From JAAZLA01 sp964560975 (lineage in GTDB: Bacteria; Spirochaetota; Spirochaetia; Treponematales; Treponemataceae), in assembly GCA_964560975.1 (NCBI GenBank), contig CAZLNE010000103.1, positions 1 to 7,102 of the forward strand: 7,102 bases of DNA, read 5' to 3'. The notes beneath the pieces were generated by a model. That model did no database searches. It had not been told where the DNA came from and saw only the letters and a list, made by a program, of their open reading frames with translations. Both the position numbers and the translations under genes were made by a program. This document shows, in pieces, positions 1 to 5,939 of this stretch. Every line of letters starts with the position of its first letter. The first letter of the stretch is position 1.

Positions 1-74
1 TCTTGAATACGGCGAATACAATCTGAATATGTTTCCCCTTCAACGGTGTGGGTTACAATGTTTTGATTATCCAA
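1..74 (-). CDS. flhF: Flagellar biosynthesis GTPase FlhF, N-terminal fragment (cut by left window edge)
   Basis: Only 24 codons plus two bases are inside the window. The reading starts MDNQNIVTHTVEGE and continues TYSDCIRRIQ. The pattern of a short beta strand followed by 'ETYSDCIRRIQ' resembles the FlhF N-terminus, where a helix of the 'eAl..Ik.elG' type follows the first strand. The position directly after flhA is the usual place of flhF. FlhF is an SRP-family GTPase that sets flagellar placement and number and acts at the cytoplasmic membrane. In this frame a TAA stop lies at 80-78, and the only standard start codon after it before the conserved part is TTG at 74-72. That start overlaps the flhA stop codon region by 8 nt. 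A GGGGG run at 88-84, nine bases upstream, can serve as the ribosome binding site. The GTPase (NG) domain is outside the window, so identity rests on context plus this short N-terminus. Confidence 0.8.
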   Translation of the reverse strand, partial: MDNQNIVTHTVEGETYSDCIRRIQ

Positions 75-2139
75 CTTTTATTTCCCCCAAAGATTCAACT
101 CGAATTTCTTTATCTATTTCCGGTACAGAAAATACAACTAAATTAGGCATTTCTCTTTCTGTACTGGCTTTTACAAGTATTCTAACAGCCTCCGGACACA
201 GTACAATGGGCATATAACCTTTATCCTGCACCGCTGCTATAGAAGCGCTTAATGATGAAATCCAATTTCTATGATCTACAGGCTCCAGAGCAGCAATTGG
301 ACCATTTACTGTATCTACCCTGCTCGCTGCAAGACGCTCCAAAAAAGAAGGCTCAATAGTAATAACATGAAGTGTCTTTTTATCGTCCATATACTGCTGA
401 CAAATCTGTCTTCCAAGTCTTTGCCGGACTTTTTCAACAAGAATCTCAGCCTTCTTTGATACTGGCGCAAAATCACACATGGTTTCTAAAATGGCAACCA
501 TATTGCGTACCGAAACCTGTTCCCGCAATAAACCCTGCATAACTTTTTGAATTTCGCCAACAGTAAAAAGTTTTGTTGCTTCTTCAACAACTGCAGAATA
601 ATCCTTTTTAAGAGTATCTATAATTGATTGTACTTCCTGACGGCCTAGAATTTCTGCACCACGGGACTTAATCATTTCGGTCAGATGTGTAGCAATGATG
701 GTCGGAGGATCTACAACAGCGTATCCTGATCGTTCAGCCTTTTCGCGGTTATCTTCTGTAATCCACAAGGCAGGAAGACCAAAAGCAGGATCTACTGTCT
801 TTTCACCAGGAATTTCTTCTGTGACACCGCCCGTATTCATACACATGTACCAGCCCATTCTAACCTTGCCCCGATCAACTTCGACACCGCGTATTTTAAA
901 TGAATACTCATTAGGTTCGAGAGCTATATTATCAATCATACGGATAGGAGGAACAACAAGACCAAGGTCAAGTCCAAGCTCCCTTCTAATTCGTCCGATT
1001 CTTTCTTTTAAGTCACCGCCCTTTTCTTCATCTAGAAGCGGAATAATAGCAAAACCCAATTCCAGAGAAAGCGGGTCAAGGGGAACAACCGGGCTTATAC
1101 CGGAAGGAGATGCTGGGGCTTTTTTTTCTTTTTCTTTTTCTGCATGTTTTTGAGCAGTAAGCTTTTCAATGGAAGAAAGACGCCAGCCCAGATACCCAAG
1201 AGCACCCCCTAAAGGAAGAAGAACATACCAGGGGAAACCAGGCAAGAGACCGATGATTGCCATCGTAGCTCCTGCAACATAATAAATCCATGCATTTTGT
1301 GAAAATTCTTTCTTAAAGCTTGAACCAATAGTGGTTTTACCATCGGAAGTAGAACGTGTAACAATGAGACCTGTTGCAAAAGAAACTAATAACGAAGGCA
1401 TCTGAGATAGAAGGCCATCACCAATAGTTAACACTGCATAGGTTTGAAGTGCTGTCGCAAAATCTTCAGAACGTAAAACCATACCGAAGATGAGTCCAAC
1501 TACAAGATTTATGACTGTAATGAAAATTCCGACCTTAACATTTCCTGACACGAACTTTGCCGCTCCGTCCATGGATCCATAAAAGTCAGATTCCTGCTGT
1601 ACTTCCATTTTTCGTTTTCGTGCCTCTTCTTCAGTAATTGATCCGGAATTATATTCGGCTTCAATTCCAGCCTGCTTCATCGGCATACTATCCAAGGTAA
1701 AACGAGCGGCTACTTCAGCAACACGGGTAGCACCCTTTGTAATAACAAAGGTCTGTACAGCAATAAGAATTATAAAGATAACAAAACCAATGACGACACC
1801 TTCTGTTCCGGAAGAACCGACAACAAAGGTTGCAAACGCTTTTACCATGCGTCCATCGAATTCTATACCCTTTGAAAGAATAAGACGGGTGGAAGAAACA
1901 TTTAATCCAAGACCAAATACAGTTGAAACCAGAAGTACAGAAGGAAATGAAGAAAAGTCTATGGCGCGTGGTGTATATATAACAATGAGAAGAATGAGAA
2001 ATGAGAGGAGCAGATTTACGGCCATTAAAATGTCGAGCAATAGTGTTGGCAATGGCATAATGAGCATCATTACAATAACGATAACACTCACTGCAACAAA
2101 AAAATCCACCGTATTTTTGAATTTAACTTTTTCAGCCAT
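67..2139 (-). CDS. flhA: Flagellar export gate protein FlhA (FHIPEP family)
   Basis: A 690-residue protein, the usual FlhA length. FlhA forms the nonameric export gate of the flagellar type III system; its membrane half takes part in proton-driven export and its cytosolic ring docks chaperone-substrate complexes. Residues 1-320 hold about eight hydrophobic segments (roughly 12-30, 33-55, 64-82, 108-132, 202-222, 240-262, 282-300, 303-320). Between the fourth and fifth lies the FHIPEP signature region ARFTLDSMPMKQ (145-156), followed by DFYGSMDGAAKFV (185-197). The signature is slightly variant: PMKQA stands where many homologues have PGKQM. A charged Lys/Glu linker (about 326-341) leads to the cytosolic domain (about 355-690), with typical stretches such as GYAVVDPPTIIATHL (472-486). 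ATG at 2139 is preceded by a strong GGTGGGG site. The gap to flhB is 23 nt and the end overlaps flhF by 8 nt. Confidence 0.97.
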   Translation of the reverse strand: MAEKVKFKNTVDFFVAVSVIVIVMMLIMPLPTLLLDILMAVNLLLSFLILLIVIYTPRAIDFSSFPSVLLVSTVFGLGLNVSSTRLILSKGIEFDGRMVKAFATFVVGSSGTEGVVIGFVIFIILIAVQTFVITKGATRVAEVAARFTLDSMPMKQAGIEAEYNSGSITEEEARKRKMEVQQESDFYGSMDGAAKFVSGNVKVGIFITVINLVVGLIFGMVLRSEDFATALQTYAVLTIGDGLLSQMPSLLVSFATGLIVTRSTSDGKTTIGSSFKKEFSQNAWIYYVAGATMAIIGLLPGFPWYVLLPLGGALGYLGWRLSSIEKLTAQKHAEKEKEKKAPASPSGISPVVPLDPLSLELGFAIIPLLDEEKGGDLKERIGRIRRELGLDLGLVVPPIRMIDNIALEPNEYSFKIRGVEVDRGKVRMGWYMCMNTGGVTEEIPGEKTVDPAFGLPALWITEDNREKAERSGYAVVDPPTIIATHLTEMIKSRGAEILGRQEVQSIIDTLKKDYSAVVEEATKLFTVGEIQKVMQGLLREQVSVRNMVAILETMCDFAPVSKKAEILVEKVRQRLGRQICQQYMDDKKTLHVITIEPSFLERLAASRVDTVNGPIAALEPVDHRNWISSLSASIAAVQDKGYMPIVLCPEAVRILVKASTEREMPNLVVFSVPEIDKEIRVESLGEIKVG
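75..88 (-). promoter_or_regulatory. Ribosome binding site for the TTG start of flhF, inside the flhA 3' end
   Basis: On the minus strand GGGGGA (88-83) precedes TTG (74-72) by nine bases from the last G of the run. It lies within the last codons of flhA, so flhF translation is probably coupled to flhA termination. The G-run is not a canonical GGAGG, but it can pair with the CCUCC tail using G-U wobble. It supports TTG as the flhF start because a stop codon closes the frame only six bases upstream of the TTG. Confidence 0.55.
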
Positions 2140-2153
2140 GAGTCCCCACCCAG
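2140..2153 (-). promoter_or_regulatory. G-rich ribosome binding site of flhA
   Basis: On the minus strand CTGGGTGGGGACTC directly precedes the flhA ATG (2139-2137). The GGTGG core (2150-2146) lies six bases from the start, a normal spacing. The same CTGGGTGGGG ten-mer occurs before the proposed fliO start, and both intergenic gaps are 23 nt long. Confidence 0.75.
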
Positions 2154-2162
2154 CTTTTATTA

Positions 2163-3260
2163 TTATCGTTTGCCTTTCATAGTATATACTTTTCCTAATA
2201 TTACTGCTAAAGCTTGATAATACAACTCTGGTATTATATCACCTATTTCGACTTCCGCATAGAGCGCACGTGCTAAAGGCCTATTTTCTACAATATCAAC
2301 ATTATTTTCTTTTGCTATTTCCTTGATTCGTTGAGCTACAGAATCGACACCCTTTGCGGTGACCATAGGTCCCTGCATAATAGCCTTATCATACTGAACT
2401 GCTACTGCATAATGAGTCGGGTTTGTAATAATAACGTCTGCTTTTGCAACATTTGCACTTAGATTTTGACTCATCAGGTCTCTCATATACTGCCGGAGTC
2501 TTCCCTTTACATAGGGATCTCCTTCGAGGTTTTTGTACTCTTCCTTAACTTCCTGTTTTGACATCTTCATGGTTTCCATAAACTGATGTCTTTGAACTAG
2601 ATAATCAGGAATAGATATAACTAAAAAGAAGACCGCAGATATGATCAGCAGCTTAGCAGTCATTACAGATACATGTACAACTGCGCTCCATAAACTTACA
2701 TTTAATAGTGTAAGAAGTTTAGGCAGATCATTTTTTACAAGAATGAAGGCCATAATGAATAAAAAAGCGACCTTACTAATTGATTTTGCAAGATTAAACA
2801 AGCCCTGTCCTGAGAATAAAGTTTTCTTAAAATACTCACCAAATTTAGGCAGTATTTTTGAAAACTTGGGCTCTATCGGTTTTGTAGAAAAAATAAAACC
2901 CCTATTTTGAATGATATTTGCAGCTATACCAGATACCATAGCAACAATCGATAAGGGTAAAATCATCTTAATAAAATAGCTGAAAAAGGCAGAAGCAAGA
3001 ATACCATCATCTACATCTGCCGTTGTGCAACGGTCAAAATAAAATTTTAAAATAGCTATGCAGTTATCTAAAAACCAAGGAGCTAAAATAACAAGAGAAA
3101 TAACTGGAAGAAGCATTACAAGAGCACCGCTTAATTCCTGACTTTTAGCAACACGGCCTTCTTCTCTAGCTTTACGAAGTTTATACTCCGAAGGCTGCTC
3201 GGTCCTTCCTTCTTCTTCAGCAGAGGCAAACCATTGTAAGTCTAAATCCTTAGCGCTCAT
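2163..3260 (-). CDS. flhB: Flagellar export substrate-specificity switch protein FlhB
   Basis: A 365-residue protein starting MSAKDLDLQWFASAEEEGRT. FlhB sits in the flagellar export gate and switches export from rod/hook to filament substrates after autocleavage. The N-terminal cytosolic stretch has the family motif EQPSEYKLRKAREEGRVAKS (21-40). Four hydrophobic segments follow (about 45-64, 92-116, 164-178, 198-218). The cytosolic C-domain holds the autocleavage site NPTH at 280-283 (codons 2423-2412), in the context ITNPTHYAVA, so processing between N280 and P281 is expected. ATG at 3260 is chosen because it has GAGG five bases upstream and lies 7 nt after the fliR stop. An in-frame upstream start at 3308 would add 16 Cys-rich residues, lack a good site and overlap fliR by 41 nt. 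The gene ends TAA at 2165-2163, 23 nt before flhA. Confidence 0.97.
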   Translation of the reverse strand: MSAKDLDLQWFASAEEEGRTEQPSEYKLRKAREEGRVAKSQELSGALVMLLPVISLVILAPWFLDNCIAILKFYFDRCTTADVDDGILASAFFSYFIKMILPLSIVAMVSGIAANIIQNRGFIFSTKPIEPKFSKILPKFGEYFKKTLFSGQGLFNLAKSISKVAFLFIMAFILVKNDLPKLLTLLNVSLWSAVVHVSVMTAKLLIISAVFFLVISIPDYLVQRHQFMETMKMSKQEVKEEYKNLEGDPYVKGRLRQYMRDLMSQNLSANVAKADVIITNPTHYAVAVQYDKAIMQGPMVTAKGVDSVAQRIKEIAKENNVDIVENRPLARALYAEVEIGDIIPELYYQALAVILGKVYTMKGKR

Positions 3261-3272
3261 GCAAACCTCACA
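3261..3272 (-). promoter_or_regulatory. Ribosome binding site deciding the flhB start
   Basis: On the minus strand TTGTGAGGTTTGC leads into ATG at 3260-3258. The GAGG core is five bases from the ATG and overlaps the fliR stop codon TGA (3270-3268). This fixes the start at MSAKDLDLQW, which is also where conserved FlhB sequence begins. Confidence 0.75.
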
Positions 3273-4092
3273 ACTGAACAGTACCCGTTTGGGCAAACAG
3301 ATTTTCAAGAACTATAAAGGCTCTCTCAAAAGATTGAATAAAAAAATCAATCATTTGAGGCAGTAAAAGAGTTAAAAGGAAAAAAGCCGTCAATATAGTA
3401 ATAGGGAGACCTTCAGATAGAAGGTTCATCTGCGGGGCGGCCTTTGATAAAATACCCATAGTAACGGTAATCAAAAACAAGGTGCCAACCATCGGAAGAG
3501 CTATGAGCATAGCATCAAAAAAAAGAGATGATAATGAAGTCAGCATAAGAGAAAGAAACTTTTCACGATGGTTCACAAGGGTAAAGGCATTAATGGTCGC
3601 AAAACTTCGGAAAATTCCCCCCAAAAAAAGTGTCTGAAATCCCTTCACCTGAATAAAAACAATCATAGCAATAAGGTTTAAATATTGACCCATCAAAGGG
3701 TTTTCAACCTGCGAAAGAGAATCATATACTTCCGAGGCACCGAACCCCATTTGAAAGGTAAAAAACTGTCCAGCAGAACTAAAAGCGGCAAATATTATAC
3801 TTACATAAAGACCAGTGATGATGCCTATCATGACTTCACCAGCTAGGAGTAATATATACTCTAAGGTAAAAGCGCCATTAAAAAGATTTTTAGCAGCCTG
3901 ATACTGCTCATTCTGCCACAAATCATTAAAAGCAATGGGATAAGCAATAAAGGCAATATAGCCTGCAAGTGCTATTTTTGCAATTCTGGAAACCGCTCTT
4001 GTTGACAAGAGCGGTACCGTCATGATTAAAGCCGCACACCGGGCTGCGACTAAAAGAAAGGATGGTGCATTAGTAACAAGATCCTGAAGCAT
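3268..4092 (-). CDS. fliR: Flagellar export gate protein FliR
   Basis: A 274-residue integral membrane protein, close to the usual FliR length of about 260. FliR joins FliP and FliQ in the export-gate core complex and packs against FlhB. Hydrophobic segments lie at about 10-28, 38-55, 78-105, 135-150, 190-214 and 228-250. The stretch FTFQMGFGASEVYDSLSQVENPLMGQ is recognisable FliR sequence: the motif 'QmGfg.a..yDp..q...p.lgq' spans residues 112-136. ATG at 4092 overlaps the fliQ stop codon in the form TAATG. The Shine-Dalgarno sequence is weak (AGG about ten bases upstream), so translation is probably coupled to fliQ. The early coding region contains a perfect inverted repeat (3992-4015), and the gene has T7-G6 and T8 homopolymer runs. 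The stop TGA at 3270-3268 lies 7 nt before flhB. Confidence 0.96.
   Translation of the reverse strand: MLQDLVTNAPSFLLVAARCAALIMTVPLLSTRAVSRIAKIALAGYIAFIAYPIAFNDLWQNEQYQAAKNLFNGAFTLEYILLLAGEVMIGIITGLYVSIIFAAFSSAGQFFTFQMGFGASEVYDSLSQVENPLMGQYLNLIAMIVFIQVKGFQTLFLGGIFRSFATINAFTLVNHREKFLSLMLTSLSSLFFDAMLIALPMVGTLFLITVTMGILSKAAPQMNLLSEGLPITILTAFFLLTLLLPQMIDFFIQSFERAFIVLENLFAQTGTVQL
3992..4015 (-). repeat. Perfect inverted repeat in the early coding region of fliR
   Basis: The left arm ACCGCTCTTGT and right arm ACAAGAGCGGT are exact reverse complements of 11 bases separated by two bases. In mRNA this would fold as a ten-pair stem with four loop bases UCAA. It covers codons 26-34 of fliR, beginning 77 nt after the start codon. 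No U-run follows in the transcribed direction, so it is not a standard intrinsic terminator. A role in mRNA stability or local translation rate is only inference. Confidence 0.7.
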
Positions 4093-4361
4093 TATCGGGC
4101 TACCTGCGGAATAAGAGCAAAAATAGCTAAGGTATAATCACGCAGCGAGGCAAACATCCATGCACCTAAGAGTGCAAGAATGCCCAGTATTGAAAAAAGC
4201 TTTGGAACAAAGGTAAGTGTTTGTTCCTGAATAGAGGTTGTAGCCTGAAAAATAGCAATAATAAGACCGACAACTAGGGCGGTTCCTAAAATAGGAGCAA
4301 CTAAAATGAGAATTTCAAAAACACCGTCACGCAGTAACGATACAATATCAGCTAATTCCAT
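4092..4361 (-). CDS. fliQ: Flagellar export gate protein FliQ
   Basis: An 89-residue protein, the standard FliQ length, with two hydrophobic hairpin segments (about 15-38 and 54-72). FliQ contributes four copies to the FliP5-FliQ4-FliR1 gate complex in the inner membrane. The hallmark loop between the two helices reads AIFQATTSIQEQTLTFVPK (36-54), nearly the family consensus. ATG at 4361 follows a strong GGGAGGG site at short spacing, 17 nt after the fliP stop. The stop TAA shares one base with the fliR ATG (TAATG). Confidence 0.97.
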   Translation of the reverse strand: MELADIVSLLRDGVFEILILVAPILGTALVVGLIIAIFQATTSIQEQTLTFVPKLFSILGILALLGAWMFASLRDYTLAIFALIPQVAR

Positions 4362-4376
4362 ATACCCTCCCTTCCC
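4362..4376 (-). promoter_or_regulatory. Ribosome binding site of fliQ
   Basis: On the minus strand GGGAAGGGAGGGTAT precedes the ATG at 4361-4359. It contains two purine blocks, the nearer one (GGAGGG) about four bases from the start. It occupies most of the 17-nt gap after the fliP stop codon. Confidence 0.7.
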
Positions 4377-4378
4377 AA

Positions 4379-5194
4379 TTACCGGATAATTGAATTAAAC
4401 AGCTGTTGTGTAAGCAGACCCCATCCGTCAATGAGAACAAAAAGCATTAATTTAAACGGCATAGAAATTTGTGACGGGGGAAGCATGATCATACCCATGG
4501 ACATGAGAACACTTGCCACAACCATATCTATAATAATAAAAGGAATATATAATAAAATTCCTATTTTAAATGCAATAGTTAATTCACTTAAAATATAAGC
4601 AGGTATGAGAACGTACGTAGGAACATCTGCCAAGGTTTGAGGACGATCCAGTTTTCCCATGGACATAAACATACTTATATAGTCTGTATTTGTTGCCATC
4701 TGGCTATACATAAACAGCCTTATAGGCGCCTCTGCATTCCGGTAAGCTTCCTCTAAGCCGATTTCTCCATCAGAAAATGGCTTAAAAGAACGTTCATACA
4801 TTTGCATAAAAGTAGGCCACATAATAAAAAGTGTTAGAAAAAAAGCAATACCATTTAAAACTGCAGTCGGGGGAACCTGCTGCAAGGATAAGGCCCTTTT
4901 AATAAAGTCAAATACAATAGAAAGACGTAAAAAGCAGGTAACAAGGATCAAAAGACTTGGAGCAAGTGATAGAACCGTCAAAATAAGTAAAACTTGAACT
5001 GAAAAAGCAACTTCCTGGTTCGTTTCCGGCTGACGTATTTGTAAATCCACGAGTGGAACAGTTATTCCATTTACTGTTCCAGACATTTGGCTTGTTCCCT
5101 GGGATGAACCTTGTGGAAAGGTCTGAGAAAAAACAGAAAAAGATGAGAGCAAAAACATAAAGGAAAGAATAAGAATAATTTTTTTGCTGCTCAT
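4379..5194 (-). CDS. fliP: Flagellar export gate protein FliP
   Basis: A 271-residue protein. FliP forms the pentamer at the centre of the flagellar export gate. A cleavable signal peptide is visible at 1-23 (KK followed by a hydrophobic core and ending SVFSQ), as in other FliP proteins. Hydrophobic segments follow at about 63-87, 110-128, 192-232 and 246-266. Family motifs include TCFLRLSIVFDFIKRAL (86-102), QVPPTAVLNGIAFFLTLFIM (106-125) and MGMIMLPP (233-240) followed by PFKLMLFVLIDGW (246-258). In the Met-gasket region the sequence is MIM (235-237) where enterobacterial FliP has MMM. The start ATG at 5194 overlaps the fliO stop as ATGA and has AGAGGA six bases upstream. A Gln/Ser/Gly-rich stretch (24-38) lies between the signal peptide and the conserved part. 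Confidence 0.97.
   Translation of the reverse strand: MSSKKIILILSFMFLLSSFSVFSQTFPQGSSQGTSQMSGTVNGITVPLVDLQIRQPETNQEVAFSVQVLLILTVLSLAPSLLILVTCFLRLSIVFDFIKRALSLQQVPPTAVLNGIAFFLTLFIMWPTFMQMYERSFKPFSDGEIGLEEAYRNAEAPIRLFMYSQMATNTDYISMFMSMGKLDRPQTLADVPTYVLIPAYILSELTIAFKIGILLYIPFIIIDMVVASVLMSMGMIMLPPSQISMPFKLMLFVLIDGWGLLTQQLFNSIIR
5054..5081 (-). repeat. Perfect inverted repeat in the early coding region of fliP
   Basis: The arms TGGAACAGT and ACTGTTCCA are exact reverse complements of nine bases with a ten-base loop. They lie 113-140 nt after the fliP start and encode the SGTVNGITVP region, where the two similar Thr-Val patterns make part of the symmetry. No U-run follows in the transcribed direction, so it is not a terminator. 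Confidence 0.55.
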
Positions 5195-5916
5195 CGAATA
5201 TCCTCTGTATTTATAGGAGAATTACGCAGCCTGTCTCGCTGCTTGGAAAGATTTTGAGCTGTTTCTGTTACAGTATCTGAAAAGTTACCGGTATTTGGGT
5301 TTTGATTACTATGAAGCACCGTACCATTAAACGAAAAATTTGAGGAAAATTCCTGGTCAAGAGCAGGCTTTTTAGATTCTTCCTGCTTTTTTGGTTTAGG
5401 CATAAAAAGAGACAAAAGCGAAGCAAAATCCGGAGCCCTTTTACCTGGAAACACCTCAGACTGAAGATTTAATGCATCTATAAGCTCTTTATCTTTAATC
5501 TCTCCCAACAGATTTATAGAATTATCTGCTGTTCCAACGATATAGGCATGATCCTGAAGGGTGACAACATGAACAGTTTTTCCTGGAGATAGCGTAAGAG
5601 ATGCTGCTTTTTTTAAAAACAAATCTGAAGGGGTTCGAGGATTCGTACTTCTTTTTAAAAGATATATAACAACATAAATACAAACAATGACCAGTGCAAG
5701 GACTAATACCACACGAATAAAAAGCCACAGCGAGTTTGTTGGGGCGGAATCCTGAGTATCTATAGGAGAGGCTGTTATTTTATATTGAGTTTCATCAAAC
5801 TCAATGGAATTTTCATCCACTGCAGTATCTGTAACGGTTTCTTGAGCCGGAAGATAGAACATAAAAAGAGTAAGCAAAACAATAAAAAGTGTGTTTCTAA
5901 TAGAGTTTTTCGTAAT
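5191..5916 (-). CDS. fliO: Flagellar export-gate assembly protein FliO (FliZ in spirochaete naming)
   Basis: A protein of 241 residues if it begins at ATT 5916. FliO assists assembly of the FliP ring in the inner membrane. From this start the N-terminus reads MTKNSIRNTLFIVLLTLFMF, then YLPAQET: a basic region, a hydrophobic core and a plausible signal-peptidase site. An acidic extracytoplasmic stretch (about 28-60) follows, then one membrane helix (63-87), then the FliO-type cytosolic domain with SLTLSPGKTVHVV (106-118), HAYIVGTADNSINLLGEI (123-140) and DKELIDAL (142-149). The tail (175-241) is polar and looks disordered. A TTG in frame at 5877 has no ribosome binding site and would cut off the basic part of the signal peptide, whereas ATT 5916 sits right behind GGGTGGGGGGACT. 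The end overlaps fliP by 4 nt (ATGA), and 23 nt separate the ATT from the fliY stop. Confidence 0.85.
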   Translation of the reverse strand: MTKNSIRNTLFIVLLTLFMFYLPAQETVTDTAVDENSIEFDETQYKITASPIDTQDSAPTNSLWLFIRVVLVLALVIVCIYVVIYLLKRSTNPRTPSDLFLKKAASLTLSPGKTVHVVTLQDHAYIVGTADNSINLLGEIKDKELIDALNLQSEVFPGKRAPDFASLLSLFMPKPKKQEESKKPALDQEFSSNFSFNGTVLHSNQNPNTGNFSDTVTETAQNLSKQRDRLRNSPINTEDIR

Positions 5917-5931
5917 AGTCCCCCCACCCAG
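5917..5931 (-). promoter_or_regulatory. G-rich ribosome binding site for a probable ATT start of fliO
   Basis: On the minus strand CTGGGTGGGGGGACT directly precedes ATT at 5916-5914. The GGTGG core (5928-5924) is seven bases from the ATT, and the site is nearly identical to the one before flhA. No ATG, GTG or TTG lies at a suitable distance downstream, so the site supports ATT as initiator. The G6 run could be length-variable. Confidence 0.65.
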
Positions 5932-5939
5932 ATTAATTA

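Noticed and set aside
695..1153. Forward-strand open frame of 152 codons opposite flhA
   Set aside because: It lies entirely antisense to well-conserved flhA sequence, is rich in Ser/Pro/Arg as antisense frames are, and matches no family I recognise.
1571..1580. Ten-base palindrome ATGGATCCAT in flhA
   Set aside because: Arises from Met-Asp/Gly-Ser codons in the conserved SMDG motif; no sign of function.
1734..1751. Seven-base inverted repeat CCTTTGT/ACAAAGG in flhA
   Set aside because: Short arms within conserved coding sequence; expected by chance in 7 kb and not followed by a U-run.
1790..2182. Forward-strand open frame of 130 codons opposite the flhA start
   Set aside because: It is antisense to the membrane domain of flhA and crosses the flhB/flhA junction; the composition looks like a shadow frame.
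3261..3308. Upstream in-frame start for flhB adding 16 residues
   Set aside because: It would overlap fliR by 41 nt without a suitable ribosome binding site, while ATG 3260 has GAGG at five bases and begins the conserved FlhB sequence.
5522..5728. Minus-strand 68-codon frame inside fliO
   Set aside because: It is an out-of-frame overlap with the conserved FliO core, Cys/Ser-rich, with no family resemblance.
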